From contig OY759267.1 of the NCBI GenBank assembly GCA_963662155.1, forward strand, positions 33,832,976-33,896,975: 64,000 nucleotides of DNA. Reading direction: 5' to 3'. The translations under genes and the position numbers were made by a program. Below, piece after piece: positions 22,535 through 33,579 of the stretch (within the stretch, counting starts at the first letter, position 1; every line of letters begins with the position of its first letter). The notes beneath the pieces were generated by a model. That model did no database searches. It was not told the origin of the DNA and was given only the letters and a program-made list of their open reading frames with translations. Source of the stretch: Lamellibrachia columna. Taxonomy: Eukaryota; Annelida; Polychaeta; Sabellida; Siboglinidae.

Positions 22535-24077
22535 CTACAAGTTCCAGATGGCAAGTGGACAAGGAAGCCATTGACTTGTCGAGAGTCCAACAATTTTATC
22601 ATCTATGATAAGCTAGTGCCCTTAGCATCAACACAATCATTTGATAGTTTGTTCCATTAATTTATCAGCATCTGTGAGAATGAGTCCTGTCTCATGTCCA
22701 ACCTACACTGTTTCTTAACTAATGCTGCTTTGTGTATTCTAGTTCTACTGCCTCCTATAAGTTTGAAAAACATTTTCCTATCAATATCCACAATATCCTC
22801 ACTATCTATGTTATATTTGGTCTCCTCTTAGTCTCCTGGTCTCTAGTATTGTCAAACCACATTCTAATAAGTGGCTTTCATAACTAAGGTCTCTCAATTC
22901 TGGATTCATTTTAGTTGCTCTTTGTCGTATTCTTTCTAGCTTGTCTATGTTCTTCTTACAATACGGCCTCCATGCTTGTATACAATATTCACATGCAGCC
23001 CAACTATCACTTTGTACAGGTGTACAATTAGCTGTATCTCCTTATATGTAATAGTTCTCCTAATTGGCCCTAGAATTGTATTACTCTTTGAAGCAGCATT
23101 CCCACATTGCTCTGAAACTTTCACGACAGCACTATATGTTACTCTAATTAACGTTTCTAATAATTTACAACTGATGTTAAACTCACTGGTCTCTAATTGT
23201 CTTGTTCTTTGATCCCTTCTTAAATAGCGATATAATGCTCGCTTATTTCCATTCTCAGTGAACTATTCCATCTTCTAGCAACAAGTTAAACACTTTTGCA
23301 AGTGGTGTACTGATTTTCTCTACAATTTCCTTAAGTAGTTTTGGTAGTATTCGATCAACTACAGATTATTTATAATCTTTCATCTTCTTAATTTTCTTTG
23401 CTATAATTTCATGAATGATAAATAACTGCCGTAAATGATATAATTTATTGCTGGAACTGGACGTGAGCTGATATCTTCAGTGGTAAAGACTAAGCTGAAA
23501 TACTCATTCAGAACCTCTGTCATTTGAAACCTGTTTACACTATTTTTCTAATAGCCTCTTTTGACAAGTGTTTCTTTCTACACCGTTTTCCTTGTTTTTG
23601 GAACAAATTTATCGATGATACTCTCAATTTCATATTTTAGAATATTCCAACATTCAATTGCAGCCTTATTCATCAGCATTTTATTCCAATCTAGCTTTGC
23701 TAAGTATTTTCTCATATCTTTGTAGTTACCTTTGTGGAAGTTTCTCTTGTACGTTTTCTTATTTTTACTTTCTGATTTTACATTGATGTCAAAATGTATT
23801 TGATTATGGTCACTGTTTCCCAATGGTTCAAGTATTTTTACATTGTCCACTAATTCTTTTTGTGTTGACAAAGCTATATCTAATACATTTTCTCCCCTGG
23901 TTGGTTCTAGCACGTGCTGAGTAAGAAAGCTATCCTGGATTAAAAATAGAAATGGTTGGTCCTCACTCCCTGTGCTCTCTAGAGAATTCTATTGTATGTG
24001 TCCATGGTTAAAATCTACCATTATGATACATTCCCCTTTACTAACTTCCTTTATAGCGGTTTTTATTTTTGTGTTGT
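22535..24077 (-). pseudogene. CR1-clade LINE with internal deletion (copy C)
   Basis: On the minus strand, the endonuclease domain survives at 23578-24050 ('MVDFNHGHIQ', 'VLDIALSTQKELVDNV', 'LGNSDHNQIHFDINVKS', the SDH signature of the apurinic-like endonuclease). It is followed by the RT entry 'RPVSLTSVV' near 23180. The frame then jumps straight to the C-terminal region ('VSEQCGNAA', 'GPIRRTITYKE'), so the palm with the catalytic FADD is missing. The 3' end matches copies A and D. The upstream end stops at 24077 where repeat family X begins. Confidence 0.85.
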
Positions 24078-25583
24078 CCTGTTGGGAGACTTCTGTGGTT
24101 TCTTAACAACTTCTACTGAAGAACCTGCTTTTTGGAGTTTAAACATAATTTGTAAGACATTCACTTTGAGGCAGCACTGTGCATGGTGAAATTATAGTCA
24201 TGTGTCCTGACAAAATGCCTTGTCATTGTGGAGCATAAAGTTCCAAAGTGTTTATTGGTTTCAATTAGAAATGTTAGTGTGCATTAGACTTATGTGTAAT
24301 GACTACTGAGGGCAGTAACAATATCATATAACTGCAGCGCTATGCTAGGAACTTGGAAGTTTTGTTCCTCTGTGACAATGTCTCAGCTCTGTTCATTGTA
24401 ATCCATAGGAGTGGCTACATTAACCTGGATAAACCTGTCAGGATAAACCTGTCAATCCATCGCCACATGATGAAATCATCTGGATAATGAGAATCATCTC
24501 ATGTTGTGTTAACAGGACATTGTGTCATGCTTGATCCTAAGGTGACAGGATGTCTGATTTTGTTCATAAAGTGCACCACCAGGCTGGTCATGTCGCAGCA
24601 GAGCGCTGACAAGGAGTGTTTGACAGCACAGTCAGGACCAGGATAATGGAATTCTTCAGGTAGGACTGTGTGACTTTAACAAGATTTAACAAGATTGCCA
24701 TCCCAAACAACAAGTTCCAGATGGCAAGTGGACAAGGAAGTCATTGGCTTATCGAAAGTCCAACAATTTTCTCATATATGTGTAGCCTGCCCTTATCAAA
24801 TATCTGTCAATTCTATATTTAAACATATTCACACTACTAGCATTAACACAATCATTTGGCAGTTTGTTCCATTCATTTATCACCCTCTGTGAGAAAGAGT
24901 ACTTTCTCATGTCCAACCTACACTGCTCCTTAACTAACGCTTTTTTGTGTCCTCTTGTTCTACTGCCTTCTTTAAGTTTGAAGAACATATTCCTATAAAT
25001 ATCCTCATAACCGTTCACTATTTTAAACACTTCTATTTGGTCTCCTCTTAGTCTCTAGTGGTGTCAATCCACATTGTAATAAGCGACTTTCGTAACTAAG
25101 GTCTCTCAATTCTGGAATCATTTTAGTTGTGTCTTCCAACTGCACCGTCAGGACCAGCATAATGACATTCATCAGGTAGGCCTGTGTGACTTGGTAATGT
25201 CATCAACTTTGTAATACTGTCAACTCACTAATATGTTATTTCAAGTGCCACCTCAGTTAAACTGACATGGTTGTCCAGTAAACATGGCATTTCTTTGTGG
25301 TCAACACAGTGGACCCTTCTGTAGCTTCACATCGATAATGTAATTTAGTTTTAATAGAAATGTTGCAGCAACTACCAGACAAATACATAAAAATGACTTG
25401 TCCTTATTCAAGTTACTTTTGCAATACATTCACAGTAGAGTCCCTCTAAATATGCCACCCATGTGACCAAGATAAAGTGGTCAGATTACAGAGGTGTAGA
25501 TATGACAAAAACACACTGTCAGAGGTGGTCATTTCTGAGGGGTGGCTGTTTCCAATGGGTGGCCACATGGAGGGGTTCTACTA
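24078..25583 (-). mobile_element. Repeat family X, copy C (interrupted)
   Basis: Reverse complement of copy A: 'TGGGAGACTTCTGTGG' at 24080 matches 17740 downward, and the block ends at 'GGTTCTACTATA' near 25583, the pogo-like terminus. It is split by LINE copy D. The stretch 'CAGGACCAGGATAATGGAAT' to 'CTGTGTGACTT' occurs on both sides of that LINE. Confidence 0.75.
24680..25132 (-). pseudogene. CR1-clade LINE 3' fragment (copy D)
   Basis: A 5'-truncated insertion: only the last ~150 codons remain ('MFKIVNGYEDIYRNMFFKL', 'GSRTRGHKKALVKEQCRLD', 'VINEWNKLPNDCVNASS') plus the shared 3' end. It is nested inside family X copy C and flanked by a long, slightly diverged direct repeat (24628-24676 and 25148-25194). 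Confidence 0.85.
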
Positions 25584-25880
25584 TATTTTTTTATTGTAAC
25601 AGGCGTGGTTACTGAACAATTAGTCATTTATAATTGCCCCACCAATAACCCCACCGGTCACCCAGCAAAGGTCATGCAAGGATACCAGAGGAGCACAGGG
25701 TTGATGGTGCCATTACTTGCCACCATTTGGCAGCACCCTGGGTAATCTATAGATAATCTAGTTACTTAGTTATTATTATTATATATGACTATTTATCTTA
25801 TGGTTAATCACATTTACTGTATAGGGGTTGCTGGTCATGCTACTAATAATTAAGTTGTTTAAAAATAAAATTTACACAAG

Positions 25881-26315
25881 AGACAGGGGTCACGTGTGGT
25901 CAGGGGGAGGGGCTGTGTCCCAGTGGGCCAGGCTTGATCCCACTGTCAACAAGAGACAGGGGTCACGTGTGGTCAGGTGGAGGGGCTGTGTCCCAGTGGG
26001 CCAGGCTTGATCCCACTTTTAACAAGAGACAGGGGTCATGTGTGGTCAGGGGGAGGGGCTGTGTCCCAGTGGGCCAGGCTTGATCCCACTGTCAACAAGA
26101 GACAGGGGTCACATGTGGTTAGGGGGAGGGGCTGTGTCCCAGTGGGCCAGGCTTGATCCCACTTTTAACAAGAGACAGGGGTCATGTGTGGTCAGGGGGA
26201 GGGGCTGTGTCCCAGTGGGCCAGGCTTGATCCCACTGTCAACAAGAGACAGGGGTCACATGTGGTTAGGGGGAGGGGCTGTGTCCCAGTGGGCCAGGCTT
26301 GATCCCACTGTCAAC
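25881..26315. repeat. 73-bp satellite with 146-bp higher-order period
   Basis: Six units beginning 'AGACAGGGGTCACGTGTGGT'. Unit 3 equals unit 5 and unit 4 resembles unit 6 (variants CATGTGTGGTC and CACATGTGGTT, tails CACTGTCAAC and CACTTTTAAC), so the most recent expansion copied a dimer. The open frames across it are by-products. Confidence 0.95.
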
Positions 26316-26659
26316 AAGACAACAACAACAACCCTGTTTTGGTAAGTTCCTAAATACTATGTTATACCTTAGAAAATGAATACTTTCAATTTACAATGGT
26401 ACCAAAATGTCTACTAGAGAATTGTCCATCTTTCTATGTAAACATATTTATATGTTCAGTACTTATAATTGCTTAACAGTGACTTCGGTTACCCATGTGC
26501 TAAGAAGATGGGGAGCAAATGAACTGTCTGGACCTTAGGGAGGAATGTCCCCACCAGCTTTCTGTTAACAGCTATAGGCTTAATGACATTTCGAAAGCTT
26601 GCAGCCAGTAGCTGGTAGAACAGGTTAGAAAGTTAAGTCTATTCATGAATTAGTACTGT

Positions 26660-26772
26660 TACATAGTTAATGTATTATGATAGACAAAATACATTATGAT
26701 AGACAAATACATTATGATAGACAAAATACATTATGATAGACAAAATACATTATGATAGACAAATATATTATG
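26660..26772. repeat. 19-bp minisatellite
   Basis: About six units of 'ACATTATGATAGACAAAAT', some one base shorter. Confidence 0.9.
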
Positions 26773-26779
26773 CAGGGAC

Positions 26780-27910
26780 TGTGCATGTGCCTTATTATTG
26801 TATAACATTATGTGCAGTTAATTAAGCCAGAATCAGACTGGAGCACTCTCCCTCTCTTTGACATTATCTTGATTAATCACCATGTGGCACTGGCTGGGTA
26901 GGGTGTGTGATGTATTCCCAAGGGACAAGTGCTTGACAGCAAGCTAGGGTCACACTAGATAGTAACTTGTAAACAGGGATCAAATGTTTGGTTTGATCAT
27001 TTAATGTAGTATTGATATCTTAGTAAATTTCTGGTGACACCATTGTGTTAGCAAACATATAATAATGTAGTTAGTCACTCTTTTGTTTATTCATTTATAA
27101 CTAGTTGTATATCATTTACAGGTGCAGATGACCCCCTATAAAATGCAGGATGCGGTTGCACTGAGTCAGTGCTCAGACACATTATAACACTTTTGGTTAG
27201 GCCTGCAGTGCCCAGTTGGGGTGAGTTATTTTTATTTTGGTTTCATGGATTGTCATGAAGTATTACTATTTTAATTTAGGTTAGGAAATATTTATTTTGA
27301 CGGTCAGCCGTCACTATATTAAGGAACTAATTATAGACATTGCATATATCATATGTGTGTGGGTATTAGTACTGATTCGTGTACTCATAGTCTCCAAGGA
27401 TTGTGTACTTAATACGTTATAATGGATGTTAAGCATAATTGATGCTGTGTTATTCATGGAATACATCAAATTTGTATTAATTTTAGCGGAATTTTAACTG
27501 AGTATATTTGTTGTACACTTCACTTAGGAGTTGATACAGTGTTATTGGTACGTAGGGTTCATATTTGACTGTATTTCCAACCTGGGAACACAGTGTTTAA
27601 AGACTATAAACCTATGCTTGTTATTGGTACGGAGACTGTCATGGATTATTGTTAGATAGAAATTTAGATACAAATACCACAGGTGCCAGCCTGCTATTTG
27701 GTGTCTGAGATAATCTATAGGTAATAATTACGTATCAATGCAGGGAATAGATGTGTTTGACTCTGTTGATTAATGATCCTGTGTAACCATTGTAGTAGTG
27801 CATGTAGTAATAATATTTTTGTATGTTTTACAGATTTTTATTTTTTCTATGTTATGCGAAATAAAGGAAATCACCATTTCCTGTCTTCATGCGATTCCAC
27901 GGTTACATTC
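26780..27910 (+). mobile_element. Possible solo LTR
   Basis: Contains a consensus TATA box (27137-27143, CCCTATAAAATGC) and, about 720 bp later, an AATAAA signal (27860-27865) followed by a T-rich and C-rich stretch. That order resembles an LTR promoter and polyadenylation unit. No gag or pol lies beside it, and the ends (a TGT near 26789 and an ACA near 27906) lack a convincing target duplication. A host promoter is an alternative. Confidence 0.3.
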
Positions 27911-27956
27911 TACATTATTCGGTTACAAAGACATTTTATGTATAGTTGATGATGAC

Positions 27957-28245
27957 ATGTGACTTGTGAAGCCCCCACCTTCCCCTCAGTCCACGTGTCG
28001 TATTTGACTTGTGAAGCCCCCACCTTCCCCTTAGTCCACGTGTCTTATTTGACTTGTGAAGCCCCCACCTTCCCCTCAGTCCACGTGTCGTATTTGACTT
28101 GAGAAGCCCCCACCTTCCCCTCAGTCCACGTGTCTTATTTGACTTGTGAAGCCCCCACCTTCCCCTCAGTCCACGTGTCGTATTTGACTTGTGAAGCCCC
28201 ACCTTCCCCTCAGTCCACGTGTCGTATTTGACTTGTGAAGCTAAG
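27957..28245. repeat. 45-bp satellite
   Basis: Six to seven units of 'GACTTGTGAAGCCCCCACCT' plus 'TCCCCTCAGTCCACGTGTCG' plus TATTT. A period of 45 keeps one frame open as a 15-residue peptide repeat on the minus strand; there is no other sign of coding. One dispersed unit lies at 16712-16752. Confidence 0.95.
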
Positions 28246-28508
28246 GTATAAGGAAGAACTTAGGCTCTACATGAATACCTACTTTATATCTCCATGGAGA
28301 TCGTACACAAAGGGAACCAAACAAACAATACACAGCCGTCCACTATCCCAGTTCGTCAAATTATGTATTGATTAGGATAGCGGCTACTTTAGACATATAC
28401 CATCGAATTAAGTCTTCGACTAAAACTTATTCAGTAGGTTTTGAAGGCATCGTCCTGAAAGAATTGCTCTGGTTAATAATAATGTTTACTATTAATAATG
28501 CCACTAAC

Positions 28509-28653
28509 TGAAGGCGTCAACAATATCATCAGTAGGAACTTTGAAGTGCTGTTCAAACCACTTTCGGATGGTGTCCGTTTTACCCTGATCAGTGCCCACC
28601 AAGTGGCCAACAAATATATTTTCATTTGGCGAGCGATTTACTTTGTCTGCCAT
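28509..28653 (-). CDS. Probable first coding exon of an unidentified gene
   Basis: The minus-strand ATG at 28653 opens 'MADKVNRSPNENIFVGHLVG' then 'TDQGKTDTIRKWFEQHFKVP' and 'TDDIVDAF', ending at a donor (CTTCA|GTTAGTG) in phase 1. The composition is ordinary protein-like, unlike the surrounding repeats, and the start is typical of a cytosolic protein. I do not recognise the family. No further exon could be placed: the 45-bp satellite follows on its 3' side. Confidence 0.45.
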
Positions 28654-28797
28654 TTTTTTTTTCCAATTCATAACGAGTCTTAACGTGTATCGTTCAAAGA
28701 ACATACTGTTGTACACGTTTGTGTTGGTCAACACTTCAAGGCCGGACGATGTCGTGTTAGGAAAATACGTAAAGTGAAATGAGACGACAGAAGGAAG

Positions 28798-28853
28798 ACG
28801 GGGGGTGGAGGTGGGGGGGGGGTGATGGGGTGGTGGGGGGAGGGGGGGTTAAG
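28798..28853. repeat. G-rich tract
   Basis: About 55 bp with several runs of four or more G, just upstream of the minus-strand exon at 28509-28653; a possible G-quadruplex former in its promoter region. Confidence 0.8.
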
Positions 28854-28987
28854 AAATTGGAATGAAGAAACAAAAAAGAAGGAGATGTGGAGTTAAAGTG
28901 TTTACATACTTGGAAATATAATGAGAGTGAAGTATATCTTGAAAATTAGGAGTGGGGTCTTTTATTAGTTTTACTAACTTGCCATAG

Positions 28988-29625
28988 GGGAGGCCGGGGA
29001 GGGTTGGTGCAATTTTCAATTAAATAATTGTTTTCTTAATTTAATATAGATAGGATGCATACACTTGATATACGTATGTTCGCTCTTCCTTCATGTATTA
29101 GTATACATATTCAGGGATTTTCTATCTATTGTGGCATTTATGATATTGCCCATTATCTGACCCCTCTTCACCAGCACCAACCTTCCCCTGTACTGGGTAA
29201 GTTGGCGCACCCCCAGGGTACGTTGGCGCATCCCATCAAATACACCAAAGGGGTTAGCAAACAGTCCTTTAATTCAATCCAAAGCACTGGACAGGCCACG
29301 AATAGGCTTTCAAACAACACAATCACAGTTGTGACATATAGAATACAGATAACTCCCAGTACATTTTTCATGTAACCATTAGCTGCACACAGTTTGTTGG
29401 ACCAATATCTTCGCGGACCTATTTTTGTCAAATATTACGGGGGGACTGCATGGGTGTCAACGATGGACTAGGTTTCACCGATGGATCAGACTTCATTACT
29501 GACTTGCACGACACACTGCGTGACTTTGGGGTTTGGTCTGTCGTTAACAGGCCAAATCCCCATGATAACGCATGCGCCAACCCGCCCCAACAAAAAATGC
29601 GCCAACCCGCCCCAATTTGGTCGGC
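28988..29625. mobile_element. MITE with GGGTTGG(C/T)GCA inverted termini
   Basis: The left end 'GGGGAGGGTTGGTGCAATTT' is matched in inverse by the right end 'AAATGCGCCAACCCGCCCCA'. Further copies of TTGGCGCA lie inside (29208-29232, 29570-29585). It has no coding content. Terminal bases and target duplication are uncertain. Confidence 0.5.
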
Positions 29626-29748
29626 CGCTATTTGCGTGACACAATAAATACAATATGCAGGGAAAGATGATTTACTTCCTTTCGATGTGTGCCCAAAATG
29701 TGATACCTTAATCATGTTGCCCCCCACAGTACATGACCAGTAAGCAAG

Positions 29749-29965
29749 GACGGATCTAGGCTTGCTGGCAGGGGTTCTACTTATTTTAAGGGTTAATATT
29801 AGCCAGCTTATAATACTTCAGTCTTTACATCATTGACACTAGTTCCGATGTAGGCCTATATGCGTTGTTCTTTACCATAATATTTGCCACGGACACTGGG
29901 GGGGTCTAAAACCTGCACCATGGCCGTGGGGTCTTGAGACCCCCAGTACACCCTGGATCAGCTGT
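29749..29965. mobile_element. Possible short MITE
   Basis: Left 'GGACGGATCTAGGCTTG' and right 'CACCCTGGATCAGCTG' are loosely inverse-related. The interior is featureless and the match is weak. Confidence 0.25.
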
Positions 29966-31170
29966 TTTTAGGTACCCATGGTGTAGAAGACATTTATCAT
30001 GTTTCAGTTTTTTTACTCTCATGTTGTGAAAAAGTTAAAAGCTGTAACAGCTTTTGCGTAGCATCATTTTTATGGCTGATATCTTGTTGTGTGGTATGTA
30101 ACGTTGGCTTCGTATAACCTCAGGATTAGTGCAATATAAAAAAAATTCCTTCAAACCTTCAAGCTTCCTCTGGGTATTGATTTCTTCTGTAGACTGCTCT
30201 GATCTCGTTGTTGCCTCTTGAGTGAGTGTTTGAAGACGATAGCAAGGGCATGCAGGGTAGATGTCATGTTTTGTACTTAAGGGCCCTTGAATGCATTAGA
30301 TAGTGCCAAATCCAGGCTGTACAAGCACACATTAAGATTAATTATCAAGTTAGAGTAAAACAAATAAATTTATAGCAAAATGCCCCCCCCACACGCCCCC
30401 TCTGGATCCTGAAAACGTGAGAAAACATTAAAGTAAAAACGGGAACGTGCTCATGAAAAGCAGGAAACACTATATTCCACGCAATTTTCTAAAAGTGCAG
30501 CAAGACACGTTTGACAGCTGTAGTGACTATTCAACACATCTAATGAATTGTTTAGTTTCAGTGAACATTAATATGCATTAAGCATTTGTAAACATAATGT
30601 AAATGAGAGTAGGTCACCCATTGATATGGAGCGCACTAACATAATGTTTGAAACGTTGGACTCGCAATTGAGAGGTCACGTGCTCCTATCATCTGTTCCT
30701 GCCGTTTTGATGGTTGAACAATTTCGAACAGACCACGTTGCCTCCGTTCACTCAGCTGTACAAATGAGTACATGGCTACACACATTTGATGATTTATTGA
30801 GTGAATAATGTATGCGCAGTAATTACAGCATGGCTGAATTCTTCCTGGAGAGGTTGTTTTCGTGTTGGAATGAACAGGTTACTATCGGTGAAGTGTAAAT
30901 CTCTTTGAATGGTTCCAAGGGTCAGATGCAGCGCTATTACTGACCGTTACCGTTTTACTAACCAACGTTTTAATACAGTTTAATATACGTGATTATCATG
31001 CTGCCATATTGTGCCGGAAATCTAACTACCAATAGCAGAGCTTAGTGCAACCTAAACCATCACTAGGATTGTGAAATCACGTTCCTAAGACTTCAGGGTT
31101 AGGCTCTATACAACGCTTCAGTTCTAGAAACGCCACAGTACATAACCGACCAACAATCTTCACATACCAA
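29966..31170. other. No recognised gene
   Basis: Unique-looking AT-rich sequence. A short stretch near 30650 ('GTTGGACTCGCAATTGAGAG') resembles an anticodon arm of a tRNA-derived SINE, but no B box follows. Confidence 0.35.
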
Positions 31171-31179
31171 AATACACTC

Positions 31180-31620
31180 AAATTACAAGTGTCTCAGAGC
31201 AACCAAAGGGCATGGACTGTGTCTTAGGGGACCAAAGGGCACGGACTGTGTCTTGTGGGAACAAAGGGCATGGACTGTGTCTTGGGTGACCAAAGGGCAT
31301 GGACTGTGTCCTGGGGGGCCAAATGATTGGTTTGTGTCTCAGGGGGAACAAAGGGCATGGCATGTGTCTCAGAGGAACTAAAGGGCATGGATTGTGTCTT
31401 GGGGGAACAAAGAGCACAGTCTGTGTCTCAGAGGAACCAAAGGGCATGGTCTGTGTCTCAGAGGAACCAAAGGGCATGGTATATGTCTTGGGGGACCAAA
31501 TGATTGGTCTGTGTCCCCCCTGGGACACAGACCAATCATTTGGTCTGTGTCTCAGAGGAACCAAAGGGCATGGTATGTGTCTTGGGGGACCAAAGGGCAT
31601 GGTCTGTCTTAGTGGGACTA
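31180..31620. repeat. 29-30-bp minisatellite with internal palindrome
   Basis: About 15 units of 'ACCAAAGGGCATGGACTGTG' plus 'TCTTGGGGG', including a variant unit 'CCAAATGATTGGTCTGTG'. At 31496-31541 a variant unit is followed by its own inverse, giving a ~20-bp hairpin. Confidence 0.9.
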
Positions 31621-32059
31621 AATGGTATGTGTTGACCTTTCATAGTGTACATCTTTCTGAATTTGTCAGAACATTTTGTTTTGTTTGAGAAAATACTGCC
31701 CCAGTAGATTCATATTCCATAAGTACACATCATTGCAAGTTGAATATTTAAAAATATTCCCCAGCATTACACGATAAACAACAGAAATTTGTATTTAAAG
31801 CGAAGTCAAACTTAATGTTAGATTATGTCGCACTTGTAGGATTTTGATTCTAACAATATTCTAAATAATATTTATTTTATTCACAGAATTTCACATTTGT
31901 GAAATAAACATACTAGAACACGATAAATGTAGACATACTTTTATTTTATTAGTTTTACCTGTTGTTATTAGATCAAATCATATGGACTAATACTTTGTCC
32001 GTCCTCTTTACAAAAATGACACTTTGATTGGCGCATACTTGAAGATTACTATCAAACTA

Positions 32060-32640
32060 CTACATCTGACGGTATAGTGTCATCACTGGTGACACTATAA
32101 TATTTTAGTGTTGTAATCATTGGTGACACTATAATATGTTGGTGTCATGGCATCACTGGTGACAGACACTATAATTTGTTGTTGTGTCATCATTTGTGAC
32201 ACAATGATGGGTCTGTGTTGTGTCATTACTGGTGACACTATGATTTGTCTGTGTACGTTACACTAATGTGTATGTGTTGTGTCATCAGTGGTGACACTAT
32301 ATATTCTGTTACACTAGTGTCATCACTGTTGACACTACAATATGTTATTGTGTCATCACTGATGACACTCTATGTGTCTGTGTTGTATCATTATTAATGA
32401 CGCTAATATGTTCGTGTAGTGTCATCACTTTTGACATTACAATATGTTATTGTGTAATCACTGGTGACACTCTATAATGTGTCTGTGGTGTATCATTATT
32501 AATGACACTAATATGTTAGTGTAGTGTCATCACTGGTGATATCATAACGTGTTGTTATTGTGTCAACAAGGGTGACTATATAATCATTGGTGTACTGTCA
32601 TCACTGTTGACATATTTCACATTTATTCATCACTGCTGAC
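32060..32640. repeat. Dispersed-tandem array of a GTGTCATCACTGGTGACAC palindrome
   Basis: More than a dozen variants of 'GTGTCATCACTGGTGACAC', each nearly self-complementary, are spaced irregularly at about 35-50 bp with 'TATAATATGTT' between. Every unit can form a small hairpin. Confidence 0.85.
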
Positions 32641-32892
32641 ACTAACATGTCACTGTATACACATAGTACATGTGCATTAGTAGTTGTTCTGTTACTGGCA
32701 ACAGTTACCATGGCAAACTGTTACCACAGTAACTGGTTACCATGGCAACCTGTTAACAGTTTTCAACCTCAAACTTCTAGCAAATTAGCAAATGAAGAGC
32801 CCCAGAAACCAACGCATCTAGCCACAACAAAACATACATATTTCACATTTATTACGAATACAATTTGATTAAATATTTTCTTGATTTTAATA
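32628..32892 (+). repeat. 265-bp tandem duplication, copy 1, with X-box motifs
   Basis: Nearly identical to 32948-33213. It contains 'GTTACCATGGCAAA' (32704-32717) and 'GTTACCATGGCAAC' (32736-32749); the second is a perfect match to the RFX X-box consensus GTNRCC-N2-RGYAAC. It also contains a 73-codon frame starting 'MSLYTHSTCALVVVLLLATV', with a signal-peptide-like N-terminus. Only two differences between copies fall in the frame (one silent, one Thr/Pro). There is no promoter or family support, so I regard the frame as probably fortuitous. Confidence 0.7.
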
Positions 32893-32947
32893 TATAATCA
32901 TTGGTGTACTGTCATCACTGTTAACATTATAATATGTCACTGTAGTG

Positions 32948-33213
32948 TCATCACTGCTGACACTAACATGTCACTGTATACACATAGTACATGTGCATTA
33001 GTAGTTGTTCTGTTGCTGGCAACAGTTACCATGGCAAACTGTTACCACAGTAACTGGTTACCATGGCAACCTGTTAACAGTTTTCAACCTCAACCTTCTA
33101 GCAAATTAGCAAATGAAGAGCCCCAGAAACCAACGCATCTAGCCACAACAAAACATACATATTTCACATTTATTACGAATACAATTTGATTAAATATTTT
33201 CTTGATTTTAATC
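32948..33213 (+). repeat. 265-bp tandem duplication, copy 2, with X-box motifs
   Basis: X-box-like sites lie at 33025-33038 and 33057-33070, and the same hydrophobic-start frame is open to 33189. The copies are separated by about 55 bp of the hairpin array. Confidence 0.7.
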
Positions 33214-33579
33214 TAACGTGAGCCAAATAGATTACACCCAATACATGCATTCATGATCAAACAATCAAACGTTGGAGTAGAATCCAAAAAGACAAACAAA
33301 TTAGGAAAAAGAAATAACGTCAAGGCATAAAAATTGGCAAGCCAATTGTAGCAAAGCAGCTACAATGGTTACCAGAACTGTTTCCAGCAGAATGCCACTG
33401 ACAATCCTTTGTTAACTGTCATGATATGTCATTGTGAGACAATTATGCCCACTCTGGCTTCTAGCGTCCACTATTATACTCTGGTCAGATAAGTGACCTC
33501 TACATATTCTGAAGGTACAAGTCAGTAGCCCGTCTTGCTTAAAGCACAACACGCTGCTATTTTCTGAGTACATGGCAGG

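Noticed and set aside
27936..28202. 15-residue peptide repeat frame (minus)
   Set aside because: The 45-bp satellite has a period divisible by three, so a frame stays open by chance; other strand and copies give no support.
30640..30690. tRNA-like anticodon arm (GTTGGACTCGCAATTGAGAG)
   Set aside because: No B box and no acceptor stem; at best a SINE scrap.
31178..31688. Overlapping frames on both strands
   Set aside because: By-products of the 29-30-bp array.
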